Below are positions 17,307 to 25,499 of a stretch of DNA of 45,994 nucleotides, in pieces. Positions within the stretch are counted from its first letter, which is position 1, and each line of letters begins with the position of its first letter. The DNA is from SCGC-AAA076-P13 sp965656035 (GTDB taxonomy: Bacteria > Pseudomonadota > Gammaproteobacteria > Magnimaribacterales > D2472). The stretch lies in assembly GCA_965656035.1 (NCBI GenBank), contig CBFHIO010000002.1:1-45994 (forward strand), in the 5' to 3' direction. The position numbers were made by a program, and so were the translations under genes. Below the pieces are notes generated by a model. The model was not told the DNA's origin and searched no databases. It worked only from the letters and a program-made list of their open reading frames with translations.

Positions 17307-19460
17307 CTAAAAGTTACCTGCAACTGAGGACATAGCAAAATTAAGTTTTTCCTTTCTATCGTCCCCCGAAGGCGCAACATTTAGCTTTTCTCCACTTTGT
17401 GCAAGTTTTATAAGTAATTCACTAGGTTTGTATGCGTCATTTCCAGTAATTTCATAATATTTCTTTAATTTATCAACAACAACGTCTAAGCCCATAGCAT
17501 TGGCATGATGCATTGGCCCACCTCTCCATATTGGAAAACCATACCCATTAATATAAACAACATCTATATCTGCTGCTCTTTGGGCTACACCCTCTGATAA
17601 TATATCAGCTCCCTCATTAATAAGAGCTAGAATACATCTGTCAGTAATTTCTTCGTCTGAAATTTCTCTTCTTGTAAAACCATTCTCTGCAGAAATCTTT
17701 TCATAGACTTCTTCGTTTTCTGGAGCGGGGTTAGGAGCTCTTGAGCCTTCACTATAGTTGTAATAACCTTTGCCATTTTTTTGACCGAATCTATCGTTAT
17801 CACATAAATAATCTCCAATCTTTGCATGAAGTGGCGATTCAACACCGCTAAGCTTTCTTGCTCTCCAGCCAAGATCAAGACCGACTAAATCCATCATTCT
17901 AAATGGACCCATATTTAATCCAAATGATTCTATTGCTTGATCAATTTGATGGGGAAGGGCGCCCTCAAGAAGAAGCATATTAGCCTGTGCTGTATAGTTA
18001 AAAAGCATCCTATTGCCAATAAAGCCTGGTGCATTAAGAGATACAACCGCAGCCTTTTTTATCTTCTTACTAACTGTCATTACACTAGCTAATGTTTCAT
18101 GAGATGTCTGTTCTCCACGAACTACTTCTAACAATCTCATGATATTAGCTGGACTAAAGAAGTGAGTACCTACTACCTTTTCAGGCCTTTTAGTTACTGA
18201 TGCTATTGCATCTACATCTAATCCAGAAGTGTTACTTGCAAGTATTGCATTTTCATTAGTATGCTCATCAAGATTTTTAAAAATTTCTAGTTTTAAATCT
18301 AGATTTTCATATACAGCCTCGATTGCAATATCGACATCATGTAAATCTTTATATTCTAGGCTTGATGATATTAGTCCAAAAACCATATCTTTTTGCTCGG
18401 GCGTCATTCGGCCTTTACCAACCATAAAGTCATAATTTTTTTCTATTACAGAAAGACCTCTTTTCAAATTTTCTTCGTCTTGATCAATTATATGGACTGG
18501 AATTCCTGCATTAGCAAAACACATAGCAATACCTCCACCCATAGTTCCTGATCCAATGATTCCAGCTTTTTTAATATCCATTGAAGGGGTGTCGGCAGGA
18601 ACATCTGAAATTTTTGATGCAGCTCGCTCTCCAAAGAATATATGAATCATTGCTTCTCTTTGCGGGTGCATTAGGCACTCAACAAATAACTCTCCTTCTT
18701 TTTTTAAGCCTTCATCAAAATCATCAAGACTTATAGCAGCCTCTACACATTTAATGATTTGACCTGGTGCAAATTGACCCTTTCTTGCCTTAGCTGCCAA
18801 AGCTTGCGCCTCAACTAAAACATTTTCTGATCCTCTTGCTTCGATCATTTTTTCATTAAGATCACGAACTTTAGGGTGATTAGAGCCTTCTTTTGCCTTT
18901 TCTTTAGCAAATTGAATAGAATCTTCTACAACATTATCAGATAGTGAGTCCACAACTCCCATATCTAAAGCTTTTTTGGCAGGTATATGTGCTCCTGTAA
19001 GCATCATTTTAAGCGCCTCTGAAGGGCCAGCCAGCCTAGGAAGTCTTTGTGTTCCGCCTCCACCAGGTAAAAGACCTAAATTTACCTCAGGTAGACCAAC
19101 AAATGCTTGTTTAGAGGCTATTCTGTAGTTACAACAAAGCGCGGTTTCTAGTCCACCACCGAGTGCTATACCATTAATGGCTGCTACCAAAGGCTTGGAA
19201 CAATACTCCATTTTTTTAAATACATCGTTCAAGTTATGCCCGCTCATATTTCCACCAAACTCTGAAATATCTGCTCCAGCTATAAATGCTCTTCCTTTAC
19301 CTGTGACAACTACACCAACAACATTTTCATCAGCTTCTGCCTTGGCAATGCCCTCAAAAAGACCATTCCTAACACCCTCACTTAGAGGGTTAACAGGAGG
19401 GTTATCTACAGTTAAAAGCGCAACGCTATCAACAATTTCATAGTGGACTGTTCCTTTCAA
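17307..19460 (-). CDS. Bifunctional enoyl-CoA hydratase / 3-hydroxyacyl-CoA dehydrogenase
   Basis: Fatty-acid beta-oxidation protein (FadJ / peroxisomal multifunctional type). The N-terminal crotonase domain shows GRAFIAGADISEFGG, the oxyanion-hole GIALGGGLETAL and PEVNLGLLPGGGGTQRLPR, supplying both catalytic glutamates. The NAD domain follows with AGIIGSGTMGGGIAM, then the 3-hydroxyacyl-CoA dehydrogenase C-terminal repeats (HFFSPANIMRLLEVV, NAPGFIGNRML). I chose TTG 19460 (717 residues) because AAGGAG lies six bases before it; ATG 19490 has no ribosome site and would translate through that site. No thiolase gene adjoins it, so the partner must be elsewhere. Confidence 0.93.
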   Translation of the reverse strand: MKGTVHYEIVDSVALLTVDNPPVNPLSEGVRNGLFEGIAKAEADENVVGVVVTGKGRAFIAGADISEFGGNMSGHNLNDVFKKMEYCSKPLVAAINGIALGGGLETALCCNYRIASKQAFVGLPEVNLGLLPGGGGTQRLPRLAGPSEALKMMLTGAHIPAKKALDMGVVDSLSDNVVEDSIQFAKEKAKEGSNHPKVRDLNEKMIEARGSENVLVEAQALAAKARKGQFAPGQIIKCVEAAISLDDFDEGLKKEGELFVECLMHPQREAMIHIFFGERAASKISDVPADTPSMDIKKAGIIGSGTMGGGIAMCFANAGIPVHIIDQDEENLKRGLSVIEKNYDFMVGKGRMTPEQKDMVFGLISSSLEYKDLHDVDIAIEAVYENLDLKLEIFKNLDEHTNENAILASNTSGLDVDAIASVTKRPEKVVGTHFFSPANIMRLLEVVRGEQTSHETLASVMTVSKKIKKAAVVSLNAPGFIGNRMLFNYTAQANMLLLEGALPHQIDQAIESFGLNMGPFRMMDLVGLDLGWRARKLSGVESPLHAKIGDYLCDNDRFGQKNGKGYYNYSEGSRAPNPAPENEEVYEKISAENGFTRREISDEEITDRCILALINEGADILSEGVAQRAADIDVVYINGYGFPIWRGGPMHHANAMGLDVVVDKLKKYYEITGNDAYKPSELLIKLAQSGEKLNVAPSGDDRKEKLNFAMSSVAGNF

Positions 19461-19466
19461 TTTATG

Positions 19467-19472
19467 CTCCTT
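19467..19472 (-). promoter_or_regulatory. Shine-Dalgarno AAGGAG that decides the start of the beta-oxidation gene
   Basis: AAGGAG on the minus strand with a six-base spacer to TTG 19460. It is the strongest ribosome site in the surroundings and lies inside the extended reading that would start at ATG 19490. This argues for the shorter protein starting MKGTVHYEIVDSVALL, which also matches the usual family N-terminus. Confidence 0.75.
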
Positions 19473-19577
19473 AAAAATTATGACTTGCATTATACATAAA
19501 AAATAAGCGTATTTACTCTTATAAAATTGCTCATTTATTGAGTATTTGAAATAAATTAAATTTATTTATAAAAACTA

Positions 19578-19605
19578 TTGATAATATAATATAAGTGAAT
19601 ATAAT
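19578..19605 (+). promoter_or_regulatory. Sigma-70-like promoter of the candidate sRNA
   Basis: TTGATA (19578-19583), 16-base spacer, TATAAT (19600-19605): near-consensus -35 and consensus -10. Transcription would be expected to begin at about 19611-19613, the first bases of the hairpin described in the next entry. A second TATAAT at 19585-19590 lies in the spacer. Seen directly; activity is inferred. Confidence 0.65.
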
Positions 19606-19611
19606 AATACA

Positions 19612-19686
19612 TGTCAGCACTCCTCTCCCCCTATTAGATTTGCTGACACTCTGGAATCTTATGGAGGGCTCAGTCCCTCCATTTTT
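19612..19686 (+). ncRNA. Candidate small regulatory RNA with a C-rich (anti-Shine-Dalgarno) loop
   Basis: A compact 75-base unit. It starts where the upstream promoter predicts, with an 8-bp hairpin TGTCAGCA (19612-19619) / TGCTGACA (19641-19648) closing a 21-base loop. The loop contains CTCCTCTCCCCC (19620-19631), complementary to Shine-Dalgarno sequences. A short linker follows, then a perfect terminator hairpin with a T-run. There is no convincing reading frame within it. C-rich hairpin loops of this kind occur in trans-acting sRNAs of other bacteria that mask ribosome sites, which is the proposed role here (inference). It could instead be a leader or attenuator for the downstream peptide or glutathione peroxidase gene. 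I do not recognise a named RNA family. Confidence 0.65.
19661..19686 (+). terminator. Rho-independent terminator of the candidate sRNA
   Basis: Perfect 8-bp stem ATGGAGGG (19661-19668) / CCCTCCAT (19675-19682), six-base loop CTCAGT, then TTTTT (19682-19686). The U-run exists only on the plus strand, so termination is directional. It is the clearest intrinsic terminator in the window. Confidence 0.85.
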
Positions 19687-19712
19687 AAATAATATTTTTA
19701 AAATGAGTAAAA

Positions 19713-19799
19713 ATGAGTAAGTATAAAGAATTATTTGAAACTGTAATCTTGGTAAGCGTTTTCGTGATATCTGTTCTTGCAATTGGCCCAATAGCTTAA
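19713..19799 (+). CDS. Possible 28-residue membrane peptide
   Basis: Short frame MSKYKELFETVILVSVFV plus ten more residues ending GPIA. It has a basic-acidic head of nine residues and then one hydrophobic segment (about 10-27) long enough to span a membrane. It lies between the sRNA terminator and the glutathione peroxidase gene. The sequence AAATGAGTAA is tandemly duplicated (19701-19720), so a five-codon mini-frame (ATG 19703, stop 19718-19720) overlaps its start. There is no good Shine-Dalgarno. No family is recognised; it could be a chance frame. Confidence 0.35.
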   Translation: MSKYKELFETVILVSVFVISVLAIGPIA

Positions 19800-19826
19800 T
19801 TGCAACATTATATATATAATTTTTTT

Positions 19827-20354
19827 ATGAAAAAAATCTTATTAAGTGTTTTTTGTCTATTTGTTGGTCAAAATATTCATGCCTGTCCGGATCTTCTTAA
19901 TTCTGATATGAGAATACTAGATTCTGCAGATACACAAAATTTATGTGCGTATGAAGGCAAAACATTGTTAGTAGTTAACGTAGCTAGTAGATGTGGCTAT
20001 ACGTATCAATACTCTGGGCTTCAAAATTTATATGAAAAGTATAGAGATAGTAACTTTGTAGTTTTGGGCTTTCCATCAAGAGATTTCTTTCAAGAATATT
20101 CAAATGAAAGTGCCGTGGCTGAATTCTGTTCTACTGAATATGGAGTTGAATTTCCTATGTTCGCAACAGTAAAGGTAAGAGGGAATAAAGCTCACCCTTT
20201 TTACATTAAATTAAAAGAGGAATCAGGTGTTGAGCCAACATGGAATTTTAATAAGTATTTAATTTCAAAAGAGGGAAGGGTTGTTTCAACATTTAAATCT
20301 GCTGTGAAGCCAGATTCTTTAGAGTTAATTTCTGCAATCGAGGAAATACTTTAA
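19827..20354 (+). CDS. Glutathione peroxidase family protein, exported
   Basis: Thiol peroxidase of the glutathione peroxidase fold, 175 residues. An N-terminal signal peptide (KKILLSVFCLFVG...IHA, about 19 residues) predicts a periplasmic enzyme. The peroxidatic cysteine is C56 in VASRCGYT, and WNF is at 139-141. The second motif reads FPSRDFFQE instead of FPCNQFxxQE, so the usual tetrad Gln is Asp (D86). ATG 19827 gives the signal peptide directly; TTG 19800 would add nine residues. A consensus TATAAT at 19815-19820 ends six bases before the ATG. The reductant (glutathione or thioredoxin) cannot be deduced. Confidence 0.88.
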   Translation: MKKILLSVFCLFVGQNIHACPDLLNSDMRILDSADTQNLCAYEGKTLLVVNVASRCGYTYQYSGLQNLYEKYRDSNFVVLGFPSRDFFQEYSNESAVAEFCSTEYGVEFPMFATVKVRGNKAHPFYIKLKEESGVEPTWNFNKYLISKEGRVVSTFKSAVKPDSLELISAIEEIL

Positions 20355-20356
20355 TA

Positions 20357-20995
20357 CTAATCAGATACCAAAACTTTCTTAGGTTTGTTAAGGGCGAATA
20401 TTCCGTTATCAACAACTCCAGGAATATTGTTTAATAAAGCTTCCATACTTTCTGGATTTGATATATCAAGACCTTTGATATCCAATATTTCATTACCTTG
20501 GTCGGTAATAAAACCGGTCCTATATATCGGTGCTCCCCCCATAGAGACAATTTTTCTTGCAACCAGGCTTCTGCTTTCAGGAAGAACCTCCAAAGGTAAG
20601 GGAAAAGCCCCAAGCTGAGACACTAGTTTTGTTTTATCAACAATACATATAAATTCATTGGAAGCAGATGCAACAATTTTTTCTCTTGTATGAGCGCCAC
20701 CACCTCCTTTTATTAGCTCATAATTTGGAGAAACTTCATCTGCACCATCTATGTAATAGGCAATATCTAAAACATCATTTAGATTAAAAACCTTAATACC
20801 TTTTTCACATAGTAAGCTCGATGATACTTCTGAGCTTGACACAGCGCCTGCAAAGAAATTTTTATAGGCACCAAGCTCTTCTATAAAAAAATTTACAGTA
20901 GAGCCAGTTCCAATACCTAAAATCATTTTAGGGTGAAGTGTATCTTTAATATAATTTATTGCTTGTTTAGCAACATTTATCTTTGAGCTACTCAT
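20357..20995 (-). CDS. rpiA: Ribose-5-phosphate isomerase A
   Basis: Interconverts ribose 5-phosphate and ribulose 5-phosphate, complementing transketolase of the same window. With ATG 20995 it has 212 residues (MSSSKINVAKQAI); nine more would precede it from 21022, but this start fits the family. Signatures are GIGTGSTVNFF, DGADEV and the catalytic stretch KGGGGAHTREK. It lies divergent from ilvA with 39 bases between, as seen in several gammaproteobacteria, and meets the peroxidase gene tail to tail two bases apart. Confidence 0.96.
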   Translation of the reverse strand: MSSSKINVAKQAINYIKDTLHPKMILGIGTGSTVNFFIEELGAYKNFFAGAVSSSEVSSSLLCEKGIKVFNLNDVLDIAYYIDGADEVSPNYELIKGGGGAHTREKIVASASNEFICIVDKTKLVSQLGAFPLPLEVLPESRSLVARKIVSMGGAPIYRTGFITDQGNEILDIKGLDISNPESMEALLNNIPGVVDNGIFALNKPKKVLVSD

Positions 20996-21034
20996 GTCTG
21001 TATAATACAAGAAAAATAACAATAGATAATTATC

Positions 21035-22579
21035 TTGAGATTAAAAATAAAAAAAACAGGTTCTTTTAAGAACTCTAAAAGATATTTAAAATTAATTGAA
21101 GATGCGTCTGTATATGATGTAGCAATAAACTCGCCAATAACATATGCACCCAATTTATCTTTAAAAGAAAAAAATAAGATCTTTCTGAAAAGAGAAGACT
21201 TGCAACCAATTTTTTCTTTTAAAAATAGAGGAGCTTACAACAAAATAATAAATTTATCTGATTCTGAAAAGAAAAGGGGTGTTATAGCTGCCTCGGCGGG
21301 AAATCATGCTCAGGGCGTTGCAAGTGCTTGTAAAAAACTAAAAATAAAGTGCATTATTGTAATGCCAATAACAACACCTGAGATAAAAGTTAAAGATGTA
21401 AAAAGGTTTGGTGCAAAAATAATACAGCACGGTGATGATGTAAATACAGCTTTACAAGAGGCAAAATCTTTATCAAAGAAAAAGAAATTAACTTTTGTCC
21501 ACCCTTTTGATGATCCTTATACTATTGCCGGTCAAGGAACAATTGGAAAAGAAATTCTTGAAGATAACAATCATTATGATGCTATATTTGTTCCAGTTGG
21601 GGGTGGAGGAATTTTAGCAGGCGTATCTTCATGGATTGCTCAACATAACAAAAAGATCAAGATAATTGGAGTTGAGGTAGAGGATTCAGCTTGTTTTACA
21701 GAAGCAATAAAAGCCAATAAAAGAGTTACGCTAAAAGAAGTTGGTTTATTTGCTGACGGTGTCGCAGTTTCTCAAGTTGGTAAAAATAATTTTGATGTTT
21801 TAAAAGAATGTGTCGACGAGGTTATAACAGTAACAGTAGATGAAGTTTGTGCTGCTGTAAAAGATATATTTGAAGACACCAGAGTGCTATCAGAACCAGC
21901 TGGAGCGCTTGCTTTAGCAGGACTAAAAGTTTATTCAAAAAAAATTAAAGGTAAAAAATTATTAGCCATAAGTAGTGGTGCTAATGTCAACTTCCAACGG
22001 CTGAACTTTATTGTTGAAAGATCTGAGTTGGGTGAGAATAGAGAAAAAATACTTAGTATAAAAATACCGGAACAGCCAGGAAGTTTTTTAAATCTTTCCA
22101 GAATATTTGGGACATCATTAATAACTGAGTTTAATTATAGAAAATCAGATTTAAATGACGCATATGTTCTTGTTGGTGTTAGAACTAAGACAGATAAGTC
22201 GTATCAGGTTTTAAAAAATAAATTAATAAAATCAAATTTTGTCTTTAAAGACCTAACAAAAAATGAGATTTCTAATGATCATTTAAGACATATGGTTGGA
22301 GGAAGAATAAATCAACAAAGTCAAAAAAATGAAAGAATTTTTAGAGGCGAGTTTCCTGAAAAGCCTGGAGCCCTTTTAACATTCCTAGAAAAATTTGGCA
22401 GCAACTGGAACATATCGCTATTTCATTATAGAAATCTTGGTTCTGCTTTTGGAAAAATATTAATTGGAATTGAGGATAATAATTCTAATAAGCTAAATCT
22501 TCTTAAACACTTAAATAAAACAGGAACCTTGTTTACAGAAGAAACTTCAAATAGAGCGTATAAAGATTTTTTAAAATAA
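21035..22579 (+). CDS. ilvA: Threonine ammonia-lyase, biosynthetic
   Basis: PLP-dependent deamination of threonine to 2-oxobutanoate, the first step to isoleucine. The 514 residues equal the E. coli enzyme. K63 in FSFKNRGAYNK binds PLP, VPVGGGGILAGV holds its phosphate, and two C-terminal ACT-like regulatory domains (about 335-505) contain GSFLNLSRIFG and GGRINQQSQ, which implies feedback control by isoleucine/valine. The start is TTG 21035. A TATAAT at 21001-21006 is the likely -10, giving a leader of about 20 bases. The stop abuts the stop of the next, convergent gene. Confidence 0.96.
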   Translation: MRLKIKKTGSFKNSKRYLKLIEDASVYDVAINSPITYAPNLSLKEKNKIFLKREDLQPIFSFKNRGAYNKIINLSDSEKKRGVIAASAGNHAQGVASACKKLKIKCIIVMPITTPEIKVKDVKRFGAKIIQHGDDVNTALQEAKSLSKKKKLTFVHPFDDPYTIAGQGTIGKEILEDNNHYDAIFVPVGGGGILAGVSSWIAQHNKKIKIIGVEVEDSACFTEAIKANKRVTLKEVGLFADGVAVSQVGKNNFDVLKECVDEVITVTVDEVCAAVKDIFEDTRVLSEPAGALALAGLKVYSKKIKGKKLLAISSGANVNFQRLNFIVERSELGENREKILSIKIPEQPGSFLNLSRIFGTSLITEFNYRKSDLNDAYVLVGVRTKTDKSYQVLKNKLIKSNFVFKDLTKNEISNDHLRHMVGGRINQQSQKNERIFRGEFPEKPGALLTFLEKFGSNWNISLFHYRNLGSAFGKILIGIEDNNSNKLNLLKHLNKTGTLFTEETSNRAYKDFLK

Positions 22580-24862
22580 TTAATACTTTAATCTAAATTT
22601 AATTGAGTAGACTTCATCAGACGGATTATCCCATGGTTTGTTGAAAATATCTGATTTAGAAAAGCTGTCATCCTCATCAAAGCTTTCACCACCTCTTGAA
22701 TATACTAGATAGAGATAAGATAAAGGAGCTAGCTCATATTTATATCTTATTTGAAATGATGCAACACCCTGGGTAAAGGGTTTTACAGAATCGTTTGATT
22801 CAAATAAATAACCTTTATTATTAGAAACCAAACTTTTAGGATTGCTTGCTTTAAAAGCTACAAATTGACTTTTCAATCTGATTTCATGCTTATTTCCCTT
22901 AAACCAATTTAAATCAATTGATACGGTGTCTTGTTCAGAGTCATATAGACCAAATTTATTATCATCAACCCAGACTAACCATTCATTCTCCTTGCGATTT
23001 CTATACTGCAAGTTAATCTTAATATTATCGTTTGGAAAAAATGAACCCGCTATTTTATAAAACTCTCTTTTATATCCATTAGAGCTAAATGTATTGTATT
23101 TGCTACCTTTTTCGAAGCTCATTCTCCAATCATAGGTCCAAAACTCACGGTTAATTGCTTCATAATCCAGAGTTACACTCTTTCTATCTCTATATTTTAT
23201 ATATGGAAAGTTAGAATTTTTTCTTGTTATTGTGGTGTTTTTTCCTGAGGTTTTAGCGGCAAATTCAAATTTCAGCTTTGAAGTATTCTTAAAGACGATT
23301 TCATTTTTTTGATCTATCTTTAATGGGTTAGAATTTCCTTTGGTGTCCGAGTCATAATTTAAATCAAACATAACATCCATTTGATTTATATATGACTCTT
23401 TTGCAAAGTTTATTAACTTTTTTCCGCCACCAAGGCCAAGATGTATCCAATCAGACCTGCTTAGATATCCAAAATCATTTAACTGAAACCCTTTATCAAA
23501 ATATAAAATACTGCCAGAAAAATATGAAAAATCTGATGGTTGATAATTAAATTGAGACCTGTAACCAAACTTAGAGCTATCATCCTTTTCAGAGAAAAGA
23601 ATATCGGTGAAGTATGTTAATTGTTCTGATTTTACAGATACATAATCTATTGCATTTACGGTTGATGTTGTTCCATTAAATTTATCCTCAACATGAGTTA
23701 GCATATATCCTAGAGTCTTATCCCCTAAATTACTTCGGGACCTGAGCGCATAGTAATTTCTTCCCAATGAAAAAGCCTCATCATCTTCTTGTGCTGCAAA
23801 GAAACCTAACTCATTGTTTCCACTTTTTTGTGTATATCTGAATGCATAATTAATATCCGAGTAGTTTTTTTTTGTATTTTCACACTCTTCATAATTCTCT
23901 GTTTTTTCACACTCATAACTGGGAGCCGAGCCAATTCTTCTAGTATTAATTACAGAATAACGATTATAATTACTGATATTAAATAAAGATTGATTTTCAG
24001 TAAAAAACGCTCTTCTTTCAGAATAAAAAGTTTCTCGAGCAGAAAAATTTATTACAACATCATCGCTTTCAGCTTGTCCAAAGTCTGGATTAAATGTTGC
24101 GTTAATTTGTTTGCCAGTTCCAGAGTTATAAAAAATTTCAGCACCTATGTTGTTATTTTTAAATTTTGTAATTGTATTTTGAGAGGATGATAAATATGGA
24201 AAGAAATTTAATTTCGATTTTGTATAGTTGTCAATTTCTAAAGAGTCTAATTTTTCAAAGTAATCAGGTCTACTTGCCATAGTTCCTGAGCTACTGACCC
24301 AGGTTTGATCAATAGATTTATATCGCAAAGCTGTATATTTTATGTTTCTCTTATCTCCAGACGGCTGGCTCATAAGGGCAACATTCCAAGGTATATAAAA
24401 CTCAGATACCCAATAATCATCATATTTCTTTGTTTTTGCTACCCAGTCTCCATCCCAATCAGTTTTGAAGCCTCCTTTTTTTAGCTTTATGGCATCCAAT
24501 AGAGAGTCTGCCAATGATACTGAAAAAATATAGGCTTTATTGCCATCTCCATCAAAGTCAATATTAATAGCATTCCTGTCACTTAATGAGCTTGACTCAT
24601 CCCTTAATGTTTTTTTTGATGACATGGATGAGTTGCTTTGATAATTTACAAAACCAACATATATACCATCTTCATTTGTAAAGATATAAGCGGTTGTTTT
24701 ATCTTTAGATTTTTCAAGATTATAAGGGGAGGTTTGGTAGAACTCTTTAATAGAAAAGGCTTTAGCCCATTCTGATTCATCTAAATTTCCATCTATAGTT
24801 ATAGTCTCACCATTTGCGTAGCAAGCTGAAAAAATTAAAAGAAAAAAAGTAAATTTGTGCAT
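22580..24862 (-). CDS. Outer-membrane barrel with CBM9-like head (DUF5916-type)
   Basis: 760 residues from ATG 24862 (ATG 24877 adds five). A signal peptide (MHKFTFFLLIFSACYANG) is followed by a carbohydrate-binding family 9-like domain (about 20-200: TITIDGNLDESEWAKA, then DGIYVGFVNYQ) and a long beta-rich region. NATFNPDFGQAESDD and FYSERRAFFTENQSLF are hallmarks of the DUF5916 family. Alternating aromatic strands and the C-terminal IKFRLKY suggest an outer-membrane barrel. Function in the family is unknown, although the head suggests glycan or polymer binding. It lies 48 bases after fau on the same strand. Confidence 0.8.
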   Translation of the reverse strand: MHKFTFFLLIFSACYANGETITIDGNLDESEWAKAFSIKEFYQTSPYNLEKSKDKTTAYIFTNEDGIYVGFVNYQSNSSMSSKKTLRDESSSLSDRNAINIDFDGDGNKAYIFSVSLADSLLDAIKLKKGGFKTDWDGDWVAKTKKYDDYWVSEFYIPWNVALMSQPSGDKRNIKYTALRYKSIDQTWVSSSGTMASRPDYFEKLDSLEIDNYTKSKLNFFPYLSSSQNTITKFKNNNIGAEIFYNSGTGKQINATFNPDFGQAESDDVVINFSARETFYSERRAFFTENQSLFNISNYNRYSVINTRRIGSAPSYECEKTENYEECENTKKNYSDINYAFRYTQKSGNNELGFFAAQEDDEAFSLGRNYYALRSRSNLGDKTLGYMLTHVEDKFNGTTSTVNAIDYVSVKSEQLTYFTDILFSEKDDSSKFGYRSQFNYQPSDFSYFSGSILYFDKGFQLNDFGYLSRSDWIHLGLGGGKKLINFAKESYINQMDVMFDLNYDSDTKGNSNPLKIDQKNEIVFKNTSKLKFEFAAKTSGKNTTITRKNSNFPYIKYRDRKSVTLDYEAINREFWTYDWRMSFEKGSKYNTFSSNGYKREFYKIAGSFFPNDNIKINLQYRNRKENEWLVWVDDNKFGLYDSEQDTVSIDLNWFKGNKHEIRLKSQFVAFKASNPKSLVSNNKGYLFESNDSVKPFTQGVASFQIRYKYELAPLSYLYLVYSRGGESFDEDDSFSKSDIFNKPWDNPSDEVYSIKFRLKY

Positions 24863-24910
24863 AAAATGAAGTAGCATTATATGCTAATCTACTTTAGGAA
24901 AATATATATA

Positions 24911-25480
24911 TTAACTATAAGAAATTATTTTTGTTTCAGTGAAGACCTTTTGATATTTTAGATCATGATGTTCAGCAAATGCCTCTGAAAGAATTTGATA
25001 ATCGTACCCAAGCCCTATAATAATTGGCTTTTTTTTGAAATTACTAAAACAAGATAAAGCCCTATCAAAATAGCCTCCACCGTATCCAATTCTATAACCA
25101 TTGATGTCCACTCCAACAAAAGGAATAAACATTAAATCAAATAAATTTGGCTCTAAATATTTTTTATTATCAATTTCGTAAATACCATATTTATTTTTAA
25201 CTAGAGTGTCATTAGTGGTGTATAAATTGAATTTCATCTTTTTTTTAGGAAAAATTTTTGGCATATAAATATTATGCGAGCGTTTAAGTAATTCTTTTCT
25301 TAAAAGATTTACATTTATCTCCTGTCTATAGGGAAAGTAAAGCAGTACATTTTTATCCTTAGACAGATCAAAGTTTTCTATTATATTTTTTTGAACTTTA
25401 ATATCTAATTGTTTTTTTGATTGATATGAGAGTGTGCGCCCCTGCTCAAGAAGTGATTTTCGAATTTTATTTTTCACCAT
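24911..25480 (-). CDS. fau: 5-formyltetrahydrofolate cyclo-ligase
   Basis: Converts 5-formyl-THF to 5,10-methenyl-THF with ATP. It has 189 residues from ATG 25480 (MVKNKIRKSLLEQ); a TTG at 25501 would run into the 6S RNA gene. Family motifs: LYFPYRQEINV, MFIPFVGVDINGYRIGYGGGYFDR shown as PFVGVD and GYGGGYFDRAL. In gammaproteobacteria this gene (ygfA) follows ssrS, and here too it lies directly after the 6S RNA gene, probably as a dicistronic transcript. Confidence 0.94.
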   Translation of the reverse strand: MVKNKIRKSLLEQGRTLSYQSKKQLDIKVQKNIIENFDLSKDKNVLLYFPYRQEINVNLLRKELLKRSHNIYMPKIFPKKKMKFNLYTTNDTLVKNKYGIYEIDNKKYLEPNLFDLMFIPFVGVDINGYRIGYGGGYFDRALSCFSNFKKKPIIIGLGYDYQILSEAFAEHHDLKYQKVFTETKIISYS

Positions 25481-25499
25481 AAATTGAGCCGAGGCTAAC

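Noticed and set aside
19531..19791. 86-codon minus-strand frame across the sRNA region
   Set aside because: It runs antisense through the promoter, hairpin and terminator, has no ribosome site and no recognisable domain. The structured elements on the plus strand explain the region better.
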